Assembly (NCBI GenBank): GCA_905197665.1
Contig: CAJJZP010000008.1
Span: 1 to 64,000 of the forward strand
Direction of reading: 5' to 3'
Origin: an uncultured Collinsella sp.
Lineage (GTDB): Bacteria > Actinomycetota > Coriobacteriia > Coriobacteriales > Coriobacteriaceae
DNA: 64,000 bases
The notes under the pieces are model-generated. The model did no database searches, was not told where the DNA came from, and was given only the letters and a program-made list of their open reading frames with translations. Below, piece after piece: positions 40,791 to 48,741 of the stretch. Within the stretch, counting starts at the first letter, position 1. Every line of letters begins with the position of its first letter. The translations under genes and the position numbers were made by a program.

Positions 40791-40801
40791 GCGTTGGTAG
40801 C

Positions 40802-42079
40802 ATGGTGATAAATATGCCAAAAAAGTACTACACCAGAATTGTCGAAAATGAGCTCGACCAGCTGCTGGGTATATTCGGTGCCGTTCTTATCGAAGGACCG
40901 AAATGGTGTGGAAAGACGACCACGGCCGAGACCCGTGCGGCGTCTAGGCTCCTTCTCATGGACCCGTCCCGCAACTTCGAGAATCGCTTACGCGCCGAGA
41001 CGGATCCGGCTCTTGCCGTTTCCGGCGAGGTGCCGCGGCTGATTGACGAGTGGCAGGAGGTTCCGAAACTTTGGGACGCGGCACGGTTTGAGTGCGACAA
41101 CCGCGGCGGCGAGCCTGGTCAGTTCATATTTACGGGATCGGCAACACCGCGAGACGACGAACGTCCGATGCACAGTGGCGCTGGAAGATTCGCCAAACTG
41201 CGCATGGACACCATGACGCTTTTCGAACTCGGGAAATCCAGCGGTGCGGTTAAGCTATCGGGCATTATTTCTGGCGAAAAGTTCAATGGAGCTTTCGGGT
41301 CGTTGGACTCTGCCTCGATTGCCGAGTGCGTTGTTCGTGGCGGATGGCCTGCAGCGGCTGGACGCGATACGCGGGCTGCGTCCGCGATGGCAAAACGCTA
41401 CATCGGCATAGTCGCCGAAGAAGATTTATCTCGTGTTGATGGCTCTCGCCGCGACCCTGAGAAGGTCAAAGCCGTCATCGAATCGCTTGCGCGAAATGAA
41501 TCCACTTTGGCGACACTCAAGACGCTCGTAGCCGATCTTGGCGGAGAGGTGTCGAGACAGACGGCGGCATCATATATATCTCTTCTTGCTCGGGTTAGTT
41601 TCGTTCGCGATATTCCCGCGTGGAACCCTGCAATGAGATCTCCGGTGCATTTAAGAGACTCAAAGAAGCATCACCTCGCCGACCCGTCGCTGGCGGCCGC
41701 CGCACTCGGGGCGACCCCGGAGACACTACTGCTAGATTTCAAGACGCTCGGACTGCTTTTTGAATCGCTGGCGCTTCATGATTTGTGGGTTTATGCGCGA
41801 GCAAACGGAATGGGCCTCTATCACTATCATGATTCTCGCGATCTAGAAGTCGATGCGGTCATTGCGGCTCCCGGCGGAACGTGGATTCCGGTCGAAGTTA
41901 AACTCAGCTCTGCTCAAATCGAAGAGGCGTCTGACAGCCTTGTTGCTGTCGAGAAGCGCATGGTTGCCGCCGGAAACAACCCGCCGGTTTCGAAAGTCGT
42001 GATCATCGGGTTTGGTTCGCAAGCCTATGTTACCGAGCGTGGCGTCCAAGTTGTTCCGCTGGATGTTCTCGCGCCGTAA
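40802..42079 (+). CDS. AAA ATPase with DUF4143 (nuclease-like) domain, copy 1
   Basis: 425-aa protein of the AAA_14/DUF4143 family, common in gut bacteria and of unclear role. N-terminal ATPase: Walker A EGPKWCGKTTTA, Walker B-like RLIDEWQEVP, sensor FIFTGSATP. The C-terminal domain has the PD-(D/E)XK-like signature DLEVDAVIAAPGG then WIPVEVK. Starts at 40802 (ATG), 40814 (ATG after GGTGAT) or 40781 (TTG) are all open; 40802 is used here. It is preceded by a phased repeat array. A homologue with the same plan is at 56398. No known partner gene is adjacent. Confidence 0.88.
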   Translation: MVINMPKKYYTRIVENELDQLLGIFGAVLIEGPKWCGKTTTAETRAASRLLLMDPSRNFENRLRAETDPALAVSGEVPRLIDEWQEVPKLWDAARFECDNRGGEPGQFIFTGSATPRDDERPMHSGAGRFAKLRMDTMTLFELGKSSGAVKLSGIISGEKFNGAFGSLDSASIAECVVRGGWPAAAGRDTRAASAMAKRYIGIVAEEDLSRVDGSRRDPEKVKAVIESLARNESTLATLKTLVADLGGEVSRQTAASYISLLARVSFVRDIPAWNPAMRSPVHLRDSKKHHLADPSLAAAALGATPETLLLDFKTLGLLFESLALHDLWVYARANGMGLYHYHDSRDLEVDAVIAAPGGTWIPVEVKLSSAQIEEASDSLVAVEKRMVAAGNNPPVSKVVIIGFGSQAYVTERGVQVVPLDVLAP

Positions 42080-42159
42080 CGCGACGGTCGAAGCGGGACG
42101 GACGCCACCATTGCGCGCGAGGACACGGCATCATCGATGATGCGGCGGCCACATTCGGC

Positions 42160-42206
42160 AAAGAGTGTCCCCAACGACTAGTCGTTTAGGACCGTCCCCA
42201 ATGAAT
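42160..42206. repeat. Dispersed hairpin repeat, copy 4 (reverse orientation)
   Basis: GAGTGTCCCCAACGACTAG, then TCGTTTAGGACCGTCCCC. Its reverse complement reads like the copy at 13626. Confidence 0.6.
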
Positions 42207-42212
42207 AGGTAG

Positions 42213-42245
42213 AAAAACGCCCGCTGGCGGTGGTGCCGGCGGGCG
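42213..42245 (-). terminator. Terminator of galM
   Basis: CGCCCGCTGGC pairs with GCCGGCGGGCG; on the minus strand it is followed by TTTTT. Confidence 0.88.
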
Positions 42246-42273
42246 CTGCTGTGCGATATGTCGCGTTGCGGGC

Positions 42274-43326
42274 TTAGTGCCTCATAAAGTGGTATTCGAT
42301 CACATTGCTGTAGGGATGGCCCGGGCCCACAATGCCCTGCGGGAACAGAGGCTGGTGCGGCGTGTCGGGGTACATCTCGGCCTCGAGGGCAAAGCCGGCG
42401 CCCCAGCCATAGTTGGCATCGTCCTTGGCGTGCTCGTTGCCCAGCCAGTTGCCGGTGTAGAGCTGCACGCCCGGGGCAGTGGTGTAGTAGTCCATCTCAC
42501 GACCGGTCCACATCTCCTCGACGTGCATCGCGCGGCGCAGGTTGCGGCCGTACTGATAGCCATCGATGCACAGGCAGTGATCGTAGCCACGGGCCTGCTT
42601 GATCTGCGGGTCGTCGGCCTCCATGCCGGGTGCGACGGGGCGAAGCTCGCGAAAGTCAAACGGTGTTCCCTCGACCGGAGCAATCTCGCCGGTGGGGATG
42701 TTCTGCTCGTTAATGGGCAGGTAGTGGGCGGCGTTGGCGACAAAGAAATGTTCGCAGTCCATGCCGGCGTTATGGCCTGCAAGGTTAAAGTACGTGTGGT
42801 TGGTCATGGACACGTAGGTGGCGCGGTCGCTCTCGCAGCCATAATCGATGCGGAAGACGCCGGTGCGCGTAACGGTAAACACGGCCGTAAAGGTTCGGTT
42901 GCCGGGCAGGCCCAGCTCGCCATCCTTAAGCGAGGTGGTCATGCGCACGGCGTTATGGACCTCGTCGAGCTCAACATCCCACACACGTTTGTGCAGGCCG
43001 TGCTTAAGGTCGCTGTGCAGGTTGTTGGCGCCCTCGTTGGCGGGCATATGCCAGTCCGTGCCGTCGATGGCGATCGTGGCGCCAGCGGTGCGGTTTGCCA
43101 CAGGGCCGATGGTCGCGCCAAAGCAGGCGGGGTTGTCAAAGTAATCCTCGAGCTTATCGAAGCCCAGCACCACATCGCGCACGTTGCCGGGAATGTCGGG
43201 CACATCGATACCAAGCACCGTGGCGCCATAGTCCATAATGCGAACGCAGATCTCGGGCCCGTCGAGGGTGTAACGATGAACGGGGGTACCGCACGGCGCG
43301 GTGCCGAAAAGCTCGGAAGTGATCAT
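42274..43326 (-). CDS. galM: Galactose mutarotase (aldose 1-epimerase)
   Basis: 350-aa GalM interconverting alpha- and beta-galactose. Family motifs are intact: VVLGFDKLEDY, NRTAGATIAIDG, MTNHTYFNLAGH (catalytic His), the Asp in YDHCLCIDG, and FALEAEMYPDTPHQP with the catalytic Glu. The ATG at 43326 has TTAGGAA upstream; a longer start at 43386 has none. It diverges from the DeoR regulator gene at 43533. With free galactose absent from the PTS-lac route, it would act on galactose from other sources. Confidence 0.95.
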   Translation of the reverse strand: MITSELFGTAPCGTPVHRYTLDGPEICVRIMDYGATVLGIDVPDIPGNVRDVVLGFDKLEDYFDNPACFGATIGPVANRTAGATIAIDGTDWHMPANEGANNLHSDLKHGLHKRVWDVELDEVHNAVRMTTSLKDGELGLPGNRTFTAVFTVTRTGVFRIDYGCESDRATYVSMTNHTYFNLAGHNAGMDCEHFFVANAAHYLPINEQNIPTGEIAPVEGTPFDFRELRPVAPGMEADDPQIKQARGYDHCLCIDGYQYGRNLRRAMHVEEMWTGREMDYYTTAPGVQLYTGNWLGNEHAKDDANYGWGAGFALEAEMYPDTPHQPLFPQGIVGPGHPYSNVIEYHFMRH

Positions 43327-43532
43327 TTGGTTCCTAACATCGAGGTATTTCCGACAAACTGTAGCGCGAACAGGCGAGATTATCACTACACCCCACTAAA
43401 GCTGGGGGTATTTTTCTCAAAAAAGTGATGATTGGAGCTGTGCGGGCGTTCATTTTTGACGCGTACGAGTCTGATACAATTTGTTCGTTACTGTTTGAAT
43501 GATATGCGCGCAAAGAACGGCGAGGATTCATC

Positions 43533-44297
43533 GTGATTAAGGCAGAGCGACAGGATAAGGTTCGTCAGCTGCTCGAGGAGCAGGGCACGGTCTCGGTCAA
43601 AGAGATTTCGGATGCGTTGGGCGTTTCGGACATGACGATTCGCCGCGACCTCGAAGAACTTGCGAGCCTAGGCGAGATCGAGCGCGTGCACGGCGGAGCC
43701 CGCAGTGCACAGGGCCGTCCGCACGCTATGTTGCGCCATGAGTATTCGCACAGCGAAAAGCGCACTAAGCATGCCGAGGAAAAGCTGCAGATTGCGCGCC
43801 GTGCTGTGGAGCTTATCGAGGAGGGCTCGACCATCTTTTTGGGCACGGGCACCACGGTTGAGCAGATGGCCTCGATGCTGCCGACGTTTCGCCTGCGCAT
43901 TGTGACCAATTCGCTTTCGGTGTTTAACCTGCTCGAGGCGCGCGAAGACTGCGAGCTGTGCCTCGTGGGCGGTATGTACCGTCGCCGCACCGCCGCTTTT
44001 GTGGGACCAACGGCCGAGGATACCCTGCGCGCGCTGGGCATCGATGCGGCGTTTATCGGCGCCAACGGCATCTTGGACGGTGACGTGTCTACGTCCAACA
44101 TGGACGAGGGCCGTATCCAGCAGCTCGCTTTTAGCAAGGCAGACTCGCGCTATCTGATCGCCGACTCCAGCAAGATCGGCAAACGCGACTTCTACACCTT
44201 CTGCCGCCTGGACAATTTGGACGCTGTGGTGTGTGAGCCGGGTATCGCCGCCGAGGACCGCGCCGCCATCGAGGAGCACACGCAGGTCATTTGCTAG
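43533..44297 (+). CDS. DeoR-family transcription regulator
   Basis: 254-aa sugar-responsive repressor. The N-terminal HTH reads EERQ/RQDKVRQLLEEQGTVSV (short form KVRQLLEEQGTVSVKEI) with recognition helix VSDMTIRRDLEEL, and the DeoR sensor domain follows with FLGTGTTVEQM, VTNSLSVFNLL and DGDVSTSNMDEG. It starts at GTG 43533 with AGGA upstream. It diverges from galM, which it may regulate, or it may be the LacR of the tagatose route. A duplicate of its last 50 codons lies at 55946. Confidence 0.9.
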   Translation: MIKAERQDKVRQLLEEQGTVSVKEISDALGVSDMTIRRDLEELASLGEIERVHGGARSAQGRPHAMLRHEYSHSEKRTKHAEEKLQIARRAVELIEEGSTIFLGTGTTVEQMASMLPTFRLRIVTNSLSVFNLLEAREDCELCLVGGMYRRRTAAFVGPTAEDTLRALGIDAAFIGANGILDGDVSTSNMDEGRIQQLAFSKADSRYLIADSSKIGKRDFYTFCRLDNLDAVVCEPGIAAEDRAAIEEHTQVIC

Positions 44298-44311
44298 CGA
44301 GTGCCGCCGTG

Positions 44312-44617
44312 CTAGATCAGGCGGGCGTAGTCCTGTGACTGGTGAAAGACGTGGGCGATATAGATCGCATCGTGCTCAAACTTGTAAAGGCACGCGTAGT
44401 TGTCGACGGGAAACGATCGATAATTGCGTGTCGCCAGTTCCCGTATGTGGGAGAGGGGCCGTAGGAGCGACTGCTCGCGAAGCAGGTCAAGCTGATATTC
44501 AAACTCGGCAACAAAATTGCCCGCTGCACGTGGATTCATGAGGATTTGAGCAAGGTATCCGACAATACTCTCGTACTCATATCGTGCGCTTTTGAGTATT
44601 ACGACGTTATAGGTCAT
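44312..44617 (-). CDS. RelE/ParE-family toxin
   Basis: 101-aa toxin of the type II RelE/ParE fold: YNVVILKSARYEYESIVGYL at the N-terminus, RNYRSFPVDNYACLYKFE in the core, and a C-terminal VFHQSQDYARLI. ParE inhibits gyrase and RelE cleaves mRNA; the sequence does not decide between them. Its start lies 11 nt inside the upstream antitoxin gene, so the two are translationally coupled. It converges on the DeoR gene with a 14-nt gap. Confidence 0.88.
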   Translation of the reverse strand: MTYNVVILKSARYEYESIVGYLAQILMNPRAAGNFVAEFEYQLDLLREQSLLRPLSHIRELATRNYRSFPVDNYACLYKFEHDAIYIAHVFHQSQDYARLI

Positions 44618-44873
44618 ATTTGTCTCGCATCGCGGTCGCGAAGGAGTCGTAGTCGCTGTAGTCGCCTTGCGATATCTCGTCTTCTGCCAGCATCATACGA
44701 GACAGCAGCTTGGCTTTGGCGATTTCTTCTTGCATGAGGCGATACTGGTCGCTGCTGATGCAGTGCATGGCCTCGTAGCCGTTCTTAGTTACGGTGACGT
44801 CGCGCTCAGACTCAACAAGTGCGGTGAATGTGGCAGTGTCCTTCATGTCTCGGACGGGCACACAGATGGGCAT
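44607..44873 (-). CDS. Phd-type antitoxin
   Basis: 88-aa antitoxin. The N-terminal half is a Phd/YefM DNA-binding domain (VRDMKDTATFTALVESERDVTVTKNG, given here in parts) and the C-terminal half is the charged, disordered toxin-binding part (SQGDYSDYDSFATAMRDKYDL). The ATG at 44873 has AAGGAG 6 nt upstream. It overlaps the toxin by 11 nt and would repress the pair by binding its promoter. Confidence 0.86.
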   Translation of the reverse strand: MPICVPVRDMKDTATFTALVESERDVTVTKNGYEAMHCISSDQYRLMQEEIAKAKLLSRMMLAEDEISQGDYSDYDSFATAMRDKYDL

Positions 44874-44937
44874 AGGTATCTCCTTCGCATTGGGACATAA
44901 TTGTGCCACGTCATAAAAAATTGTCGGCGCCGCTGAA

Positions 44938-44998
44938 TTGTCTCAATCTGTAACAGGTAGGACCGAAAAGTTCGGTTAGATGTTACGGATTGAGACAA
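44938..44998. repeat. Long palindromic repeat, copy 1 (ATCTGTAACA)
   Basis: The arms TTGTCTCAATCTGTAACA and TGTTACGGATTGAGACAA pair almost perfectly around a middle of GGACCGAAAA and TTCGG. Three further copies form an array at 57834-58049. Confidence 0.85.
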
Positions 44999-45023
44999 AC
45001 GTGCGGCGCGGGCCGCTCAAAAG

Positions 45024-45081
45024 CAAAAAAGGCAGATACGACCAAGGATGCGGGGCATCTACCGGGAAGGTCGTATCCGCC
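45024..45081 (-). terminator. Large minus-strand hairpin
   Basis: GGCAGATACGACC pairs with GGTCGTATCCGCC around a 25-nt loop; the minus strand then reads TTTTTTGC. Confidence 0.65.
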
Positions 45082-45345
45082 ACACGGAAAGAGGCGCATG
45101 GACGCAGCGCCCATGCAATCGGGATTGGTAAGGTGCTCAATCGCGCGCGATAGTCGCGGCGGCCGGTGGAGCAGGCTTGCAAGCAGGGGCAAGTGACACG
45201 CTCAACACGATTCTAAAAACAAAAAGGCCAGGATGCAGTTCATCCGGTGGTGTGTTCATCGCCTTCGTTGCCAGATTGCTCTGCACGCTGGCGCGTTGCG
45301 ACGAGTTATGAGCCCATATCATGCTGAGAAGGCAAAGCCCAAGAA

Positions 45346-45381
45346 CAAAAGTATCCCCGTCGGACCTAAGTTCCGACGGGG
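45346..45381 (-). terminator. Terminator of the D-LDH gene
   Basis: CCCCGTCGGA pairs with TCCGACGGGG; the minus strand is then T-rich (ATACTTTTGTTC). Confidence 0.85.
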
Positions 45382-45414
45382 GCTACGGTGCGCTATCGCG
45401 CTGAATGGGTGTGA

Positions 45415-46404
45415 TTACAATTGAGTGGCACAGGTACCCTCAACCATAGCGGGAACAGCGGCAACGCCCTGCTCGACCATGCAGTTTACATCGATATCGG
45501 TGTAGAGCGCGATGTGGTTGGTGAGCAGCACGTTGGGGAACTGGCGTAGGTAAGCCATCTTGCGGTTGGCAAGAATGTCGTGCATACGGTTCTCATGGTA
45601 GATGCCCACTTCGTCCTCGAAGACGTCCATAGCAAGCGCACCGATCTTTTCGGACTCAATCGCCTCGATGACGGCATCGGTGTCGATGAGCTCACCGCGC
45701 GAGACGTTGACGATGGTCACATCTTCGCGCATCTTGGCGATGGCATCGGCATTGATGATGCCGCGGGTGGAGTCCATGAGGGGCACGTGCAGGGTGATGA
45801 CGTCGGAGTTGGCAACGAGCGTATCCATGTCAACGTACTCGAGGCTGTCGCGGTTTGCCAGCTCGGCATTGGGGTAGGGATCGTAGGCCAAGATCTTGCA
45901 GCCAAAGCCGGAGAGGTTGTCGATGACGGTGCGACCAATGCGGCCGGTGCCAACCACGCCCACGGTCAGCGTGCGCAGTTCGCGGCCCAGCAGCCCGTCC
46001 AGGGAGTAGTCATTCACCTGCTGGCGCCAAATGGCGGCCTTGCAGCGGCGCAAGGCCATCAGGATGAGCATAACGGTGAACTCGGCAACGCCGTAGGGCG
46101 GATAGGCGGTGTTGCACACCTTGATGCCCAGCTCCTGGGCGCGCTTGACGTCCACGTGGTTGAAGCCGACGCAGCGGATAGCGATGTAACGAACGCCCAG
46201 CTCGTGCGCGCGCTCCACCAAAGCGGCGGACATCACGGATTTGTTGTTGATGATGATTCCCTCGCAGCCTGTAACGGAGTCAATGTTAGCTTCGGAGAGG
46301 ATTTGAGTGTCAAAGGAGATGGAGTAGCCTGCTGGAAGATTGGCGGCAGCGCGCATGTAGGCGGCGACCTCGTCGTCGCGCAATTCGAACAGTCTGATGT
46401 TCAT
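45415..46404 (-). CDS. ldhA: D-lactate dehydrogenase (D-isomer 2-hydroxyacid dehydrogenase family)
   Basis: 329-aa NAD-dependent reductase of pyruvate to D-lactate, a fermentation end step. The nucleotide motif is VGVVGTGRIGRTV (about 147-159), the substrate Arg is in NVSRGELID, and the catalytic Glu is in MDVFEDEVG. The usual C-terminal His-Ile-Ala-(Phe/Leu)-Tyr-Thr motif is NHIALYT. N-terminal FELRDDEVAAYM and CVGFNHVDV are typical LdhA features. It starts at 46404 with AAAGGAA upstream, divergent from the PRD regulator. Confidence 0.9.
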   Translation of the reverse strand: MNIRLFELRDDEVAAYMRAAANLPAGYSISFDTQILSEANIDSVTGCEGIIINNKSVMSAALVERAHELGVRYIAIRCVGFNHVDVKRAQELGIKVCNTAYPPYGVAEFTVMLILMALRRCKAAIWRQQVNDYSLDGLLGRELRTLTVGVVGTGRIGRTVIDNLSGFGCKILAYDPYPNAELANRDSLEYVDMDTLVANSDVITLHVPLMDSTRGIINADAIAKMREDVTIVNVSRGELIDTDAVIEAIESEKIGALAMDVFEDEVGIYHENRMHDILANRKMAYLRQFPNVLLTNHIALYTDIDVNCMVEQGVAAVPAMVEGTCATQL

Positions 46405-46569
46405 AGCGTTCCTTTTCTATGTCGGCGTATGATACGTCGCGGCCGGTGCCCGTGTGGCCCGTCCGCCGCGCTCGGGGATACCGTTCCCGTGGCGCGTTCA
46501 TCGTCGTTACGATAATAGGCGGGTTTTTCGTGCTGCAACATCGCATAACCAGCACTTCCACGATTGCTA

Positions 46570-46588
46570 TTTCACCTACGCGGTGAAA
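46570..46588. promoter_or_regulatory. TTTCACC-N5-GGTGAAA operator, PRD gene
   Basis: A perfect 7-bp inverted repeat with a TACGC spacer, 20 nt upstream of the -35 of the PRD gene. The same palindrome with a 5-nt spacer occurs before the PTS-peptidase operon (50097-50115). Confidence 0.75.
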
Positions 46589-46607
46589 GATTTGAATGCG
46601 CGTGAAA

Positions 46608-46636
46608 TTGGCAGGTCCTATGACGGAAGGTATAGT
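46608..46636 (+). promoter_or_regulatory. Promoter of the PRD regulator
   Basis: TTGGCA, 17 nt, TATAGT: a good vegetative-type promoter 28 nt before the GTG start. Confidence 0.75.
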
Positions 46637-46663
46637 TATCTGAGACGATGATAGGAGGGTGCC

Positions 46664-48574
46664 GTGAGTTCCGATCGAAGCAGGGAAATTGTTCGTATTC
46701 TCGAAAGCGGGGCGTCCTGGACCACGGCGTCTCAGATCGCTTCGCAGGTTGGATGCTCTTCCCGTACTGTCAAAAGCGACATCACCGCGCTGAATCGCAC
46801 CCATGAGGGCATGATTGTTGCCAGCTCGAAGGGCTATCGTATCGAGGATGCCACAGCAGCGGCGCAGCTGCTGTCGCAGCAGGCGAACGAGGTGCCGCAG
46901 ACGGCCGAGGCGCGCAAGCGTTATATTCTGTTTGAACTGCTGATGCGCCACCGCAAGGTGCGCGCGGCTGATTTGGCGGAAAGCCTCTATATCTCGCTTG
47001 CGACGCTCGATAATGAGCTGGTTGCCATCAAACGAGAGTTGTCCGGGTACGGCCTGGTGCTGCGTTCGCGCGCGGGCTCGCTGTATATCGAGGGCAGTGC
47101 ATCGGGTGAGAAGAAGATGGTCAACCAGCTGATCTTTGACGAGACGAAGGACTATTTCAGCCAAATCGACCTTATCAATCGCTATTTCCCCAAGCTCGAC
47201 CTCGCGCAGTTGCAGGAGCGCATCGACGCATGCCTGAAGCGCCGCGGGTTCTACATCAACGGCTATGCGCTCTCGAGCCTCATCATACATATTGCCATCT
47301 TCGTGGAGCGCACAAGCAATGGGTTCGAGTCGGTACCGACGACGGTCAAGGCGGCTCAGCCCGCCGGTAACGAGGCGCGCGAGGGTCTTGACGAGGTGGC
47401 GGGTGAGGTTTGCGCGGCTATCGAGGACCTTTTCTCTATGCTCGTGTCCGATGCCGATCGCGATGCCGTCCGCTTGATGCTGGGTGCAAACTTGATTCAT
47501 GCGAATCGTTTTGAACCAAGTGACCCGGAGCACCGGCATGCGCGCGAGCTGTTGGGTGCGATTGTGGAGCGCGTGCACGATCAATTCGGGCTTAATTTGA
47601 GCGATGGCGAGTTTGAGCTTCGTTTCTCTCTGCATCTGGCCAATATGCTATCCCGCGTGCGCTGCGGGATGCTGTTGCGTAACCCGCAGCTCGAGGCCAT
47701 CAAGAGCAGTCAACCGTTTATTTACGATGTTGCGGTGTTTGTCGCCGATGTCATCGCTGCGGAGACCGGCGTTTCTGTCAACGAAGACGAAATCGCCTAC
47801 ATCGCGCTCCACGTGGGGTGCTTGGTGGAGGGGCAGCGCGCCAATGCCGATAAACTGCATGCGCTGGTGGTGTGCACACGTCACAACGCCTACGAGACTC
47901 ATATCGACAGTTTCCTCGATGCCCTTGATGCTTGTGTGGTGGTTGAGGGTATCGTGCCTGCCATCGACGCGGCGGGTGACATCTCGCGCGTTGACCTCGT
48001 GATTTCAACCGTGCCGCTGTCGGGGTATTGCCCGGTACCGGTGGTTAATGTCTCTCCGTTCTTTAGCAAGCAAGATATTTCGCTGATGCGTGAGCGTGTC
48101 GAAGCGCTGCTTAAGGCGCGCCTGCGGACAAACCTTGAGTGCAGCATGCGCACCTTCTTCACCGAGGATTTCTTTGCGATCGAGCCCGAGGTTGACGATT
48201 GGCGCGATGCGATTTGCAAGATGAGTGCGCCGCTGATCGAGGGTGGCTACGCGTTTGAGAATTTTACTGAGCGCCTACTGGAGCGTGAGGACATCAGCTC
48301 CAGTGCATACTGTGACATCGCGATGCCACACCCGCTCGATATGGACGCCAAGCGCACTGCCGTCTCGGTCGCTCTGTTCCCGCGCGGCCTTGCGTGGAAC
48401 AACGCGACGGTGCATGCGGTGATCATGCTGTCGATTACCCGTGATGACCGGGCGTTTTTTGGCGAGCTGTTCAATTACATCTCGGGCGTGCTACTCAAGC
48501 CCGGTGCTGTGCGCGCCATCTCCCATGCAAAAAGCTACCAGGAGTTCTTGGACGCCCTGTTGCGTTGTGCGTAG
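46664..48574 (+). CDS. PRD-containing PTS-linked transcription regulator (LicR/MtlR type)
   Basis: 636-aa regulator. N-terminal helix-turn-helix domains (TTASQIASQVGCSSRTVKSD and LYISLATLDNEL) are followed by PTS-regulation domains (around LDEVAGEVCAAIEDLF and ETGVSVNEDEIAYIALHVG, with His residues), then an EIIB-like segment (LVVCTRHNAYETHI ... VISTVPLSGYCPVP) and a C-terminal EIIA-2-like domain with the site AMPHPLDMD. Such proteins are activated or inhibited by phosphorylation from HPr and cognate EII. The GTG at 46664 has TAGGAGGG upstream. The shared TTTCACC operator ties it to the PTS-peptidase operon at 50210. Confidence 0.92.
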   Translation: MSSDRSREIVRILESGASWTTASQIASQVGCSSRTVKSDITALNRTHEGMIVASSKGYRIEDATAAAQLLSQQANEVPQTAEARKRYILFELLMRHRKVRAADLAESLYISLATLDNELVAIKRELSGYGLVLRSRAGSLYIEGSASGEKKMVNQLIFDETKDYFSQIDLINRYFPKLDLAQLQERIDACLKRRGFYINGYALSSLIIHIAIFVERTSNGFESVPTTVKAAQPAGNEAREGLDEVAGEVCAAIEDLFSMLVSDADRDAVRLMLGANLIHANRFEPSDPEHRHARELLGAIVERVHDQFGLNLSDGEFELRFSLHLANMLSRVRCGMLLRNPQLEAIKSSQPFIYDVAVFVADVIAAETGVSVNEDEIAYIALHVGCLVEGQRANADKLHALVVCTRHNAYETHIDSFLDALDACVVVEGIVPAIDAAGDISRVDLVISTVPLSGYCPVPVVNVSPFFSKQDISLMRERVEALLKARLRTNLECSMRTFFTEDFFAIEPEVDDWRDAICKMSAPLIEGGYAFENFTERLLEREDISSSAYCDIAMPHPLDMDAKRTAVSVALFPRGLAWNNATVHAVIMLSITRDDRAFFGELFNYISGVLLKPGAVRAISHAKSYQEFLDALLRCA

Positions 48575-48606
48575 GGTTTGCGTACAAGCGGGGGTGGCTA
48601 CGTCAA

Positions 48607-48725
48607 AAAGGCCCTCCGTCGGGTGGTCGCCTTCTCGCTTGTCGCTTCGCGACATTTCAACTCATAAATAACAACGCCCGCTCGAGCACATACTCGGGCG
48701 GGCGTTGCATGAAAGGAGGGCCTTT
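48607..48725. terminator. Nested hairpins between the PRD gene and malY
   Basis: Inner stem: CAACGCCCGCTCGAG with CTCGGGCGGGCGTTG (48672-48707, one mismatch). Outer stem: AAAGGCCCTCC (48607) with GGAGGGCCTTT (48715). It serves the two convergent genes; the minus strand ends in TTTTTGACG. Confidence 0.75.
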
Positions 48726-48741
48726 GATACGCGGGCGAGGT

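Larger units (their letters stand above)
44874..45414. other. Repeat- and hairpin-rich intergenic region
   Basis: No gene supported. It contains long palindrome copy 1 (44938-44998), a minus-strand terminator-like hairpin at 45024-45081, a second weak one near 45210-45235 and the ldh terminator at 45346-45381. The toxin-antitoxin promoter is somewhere at the left end. Confidence 0.55.
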
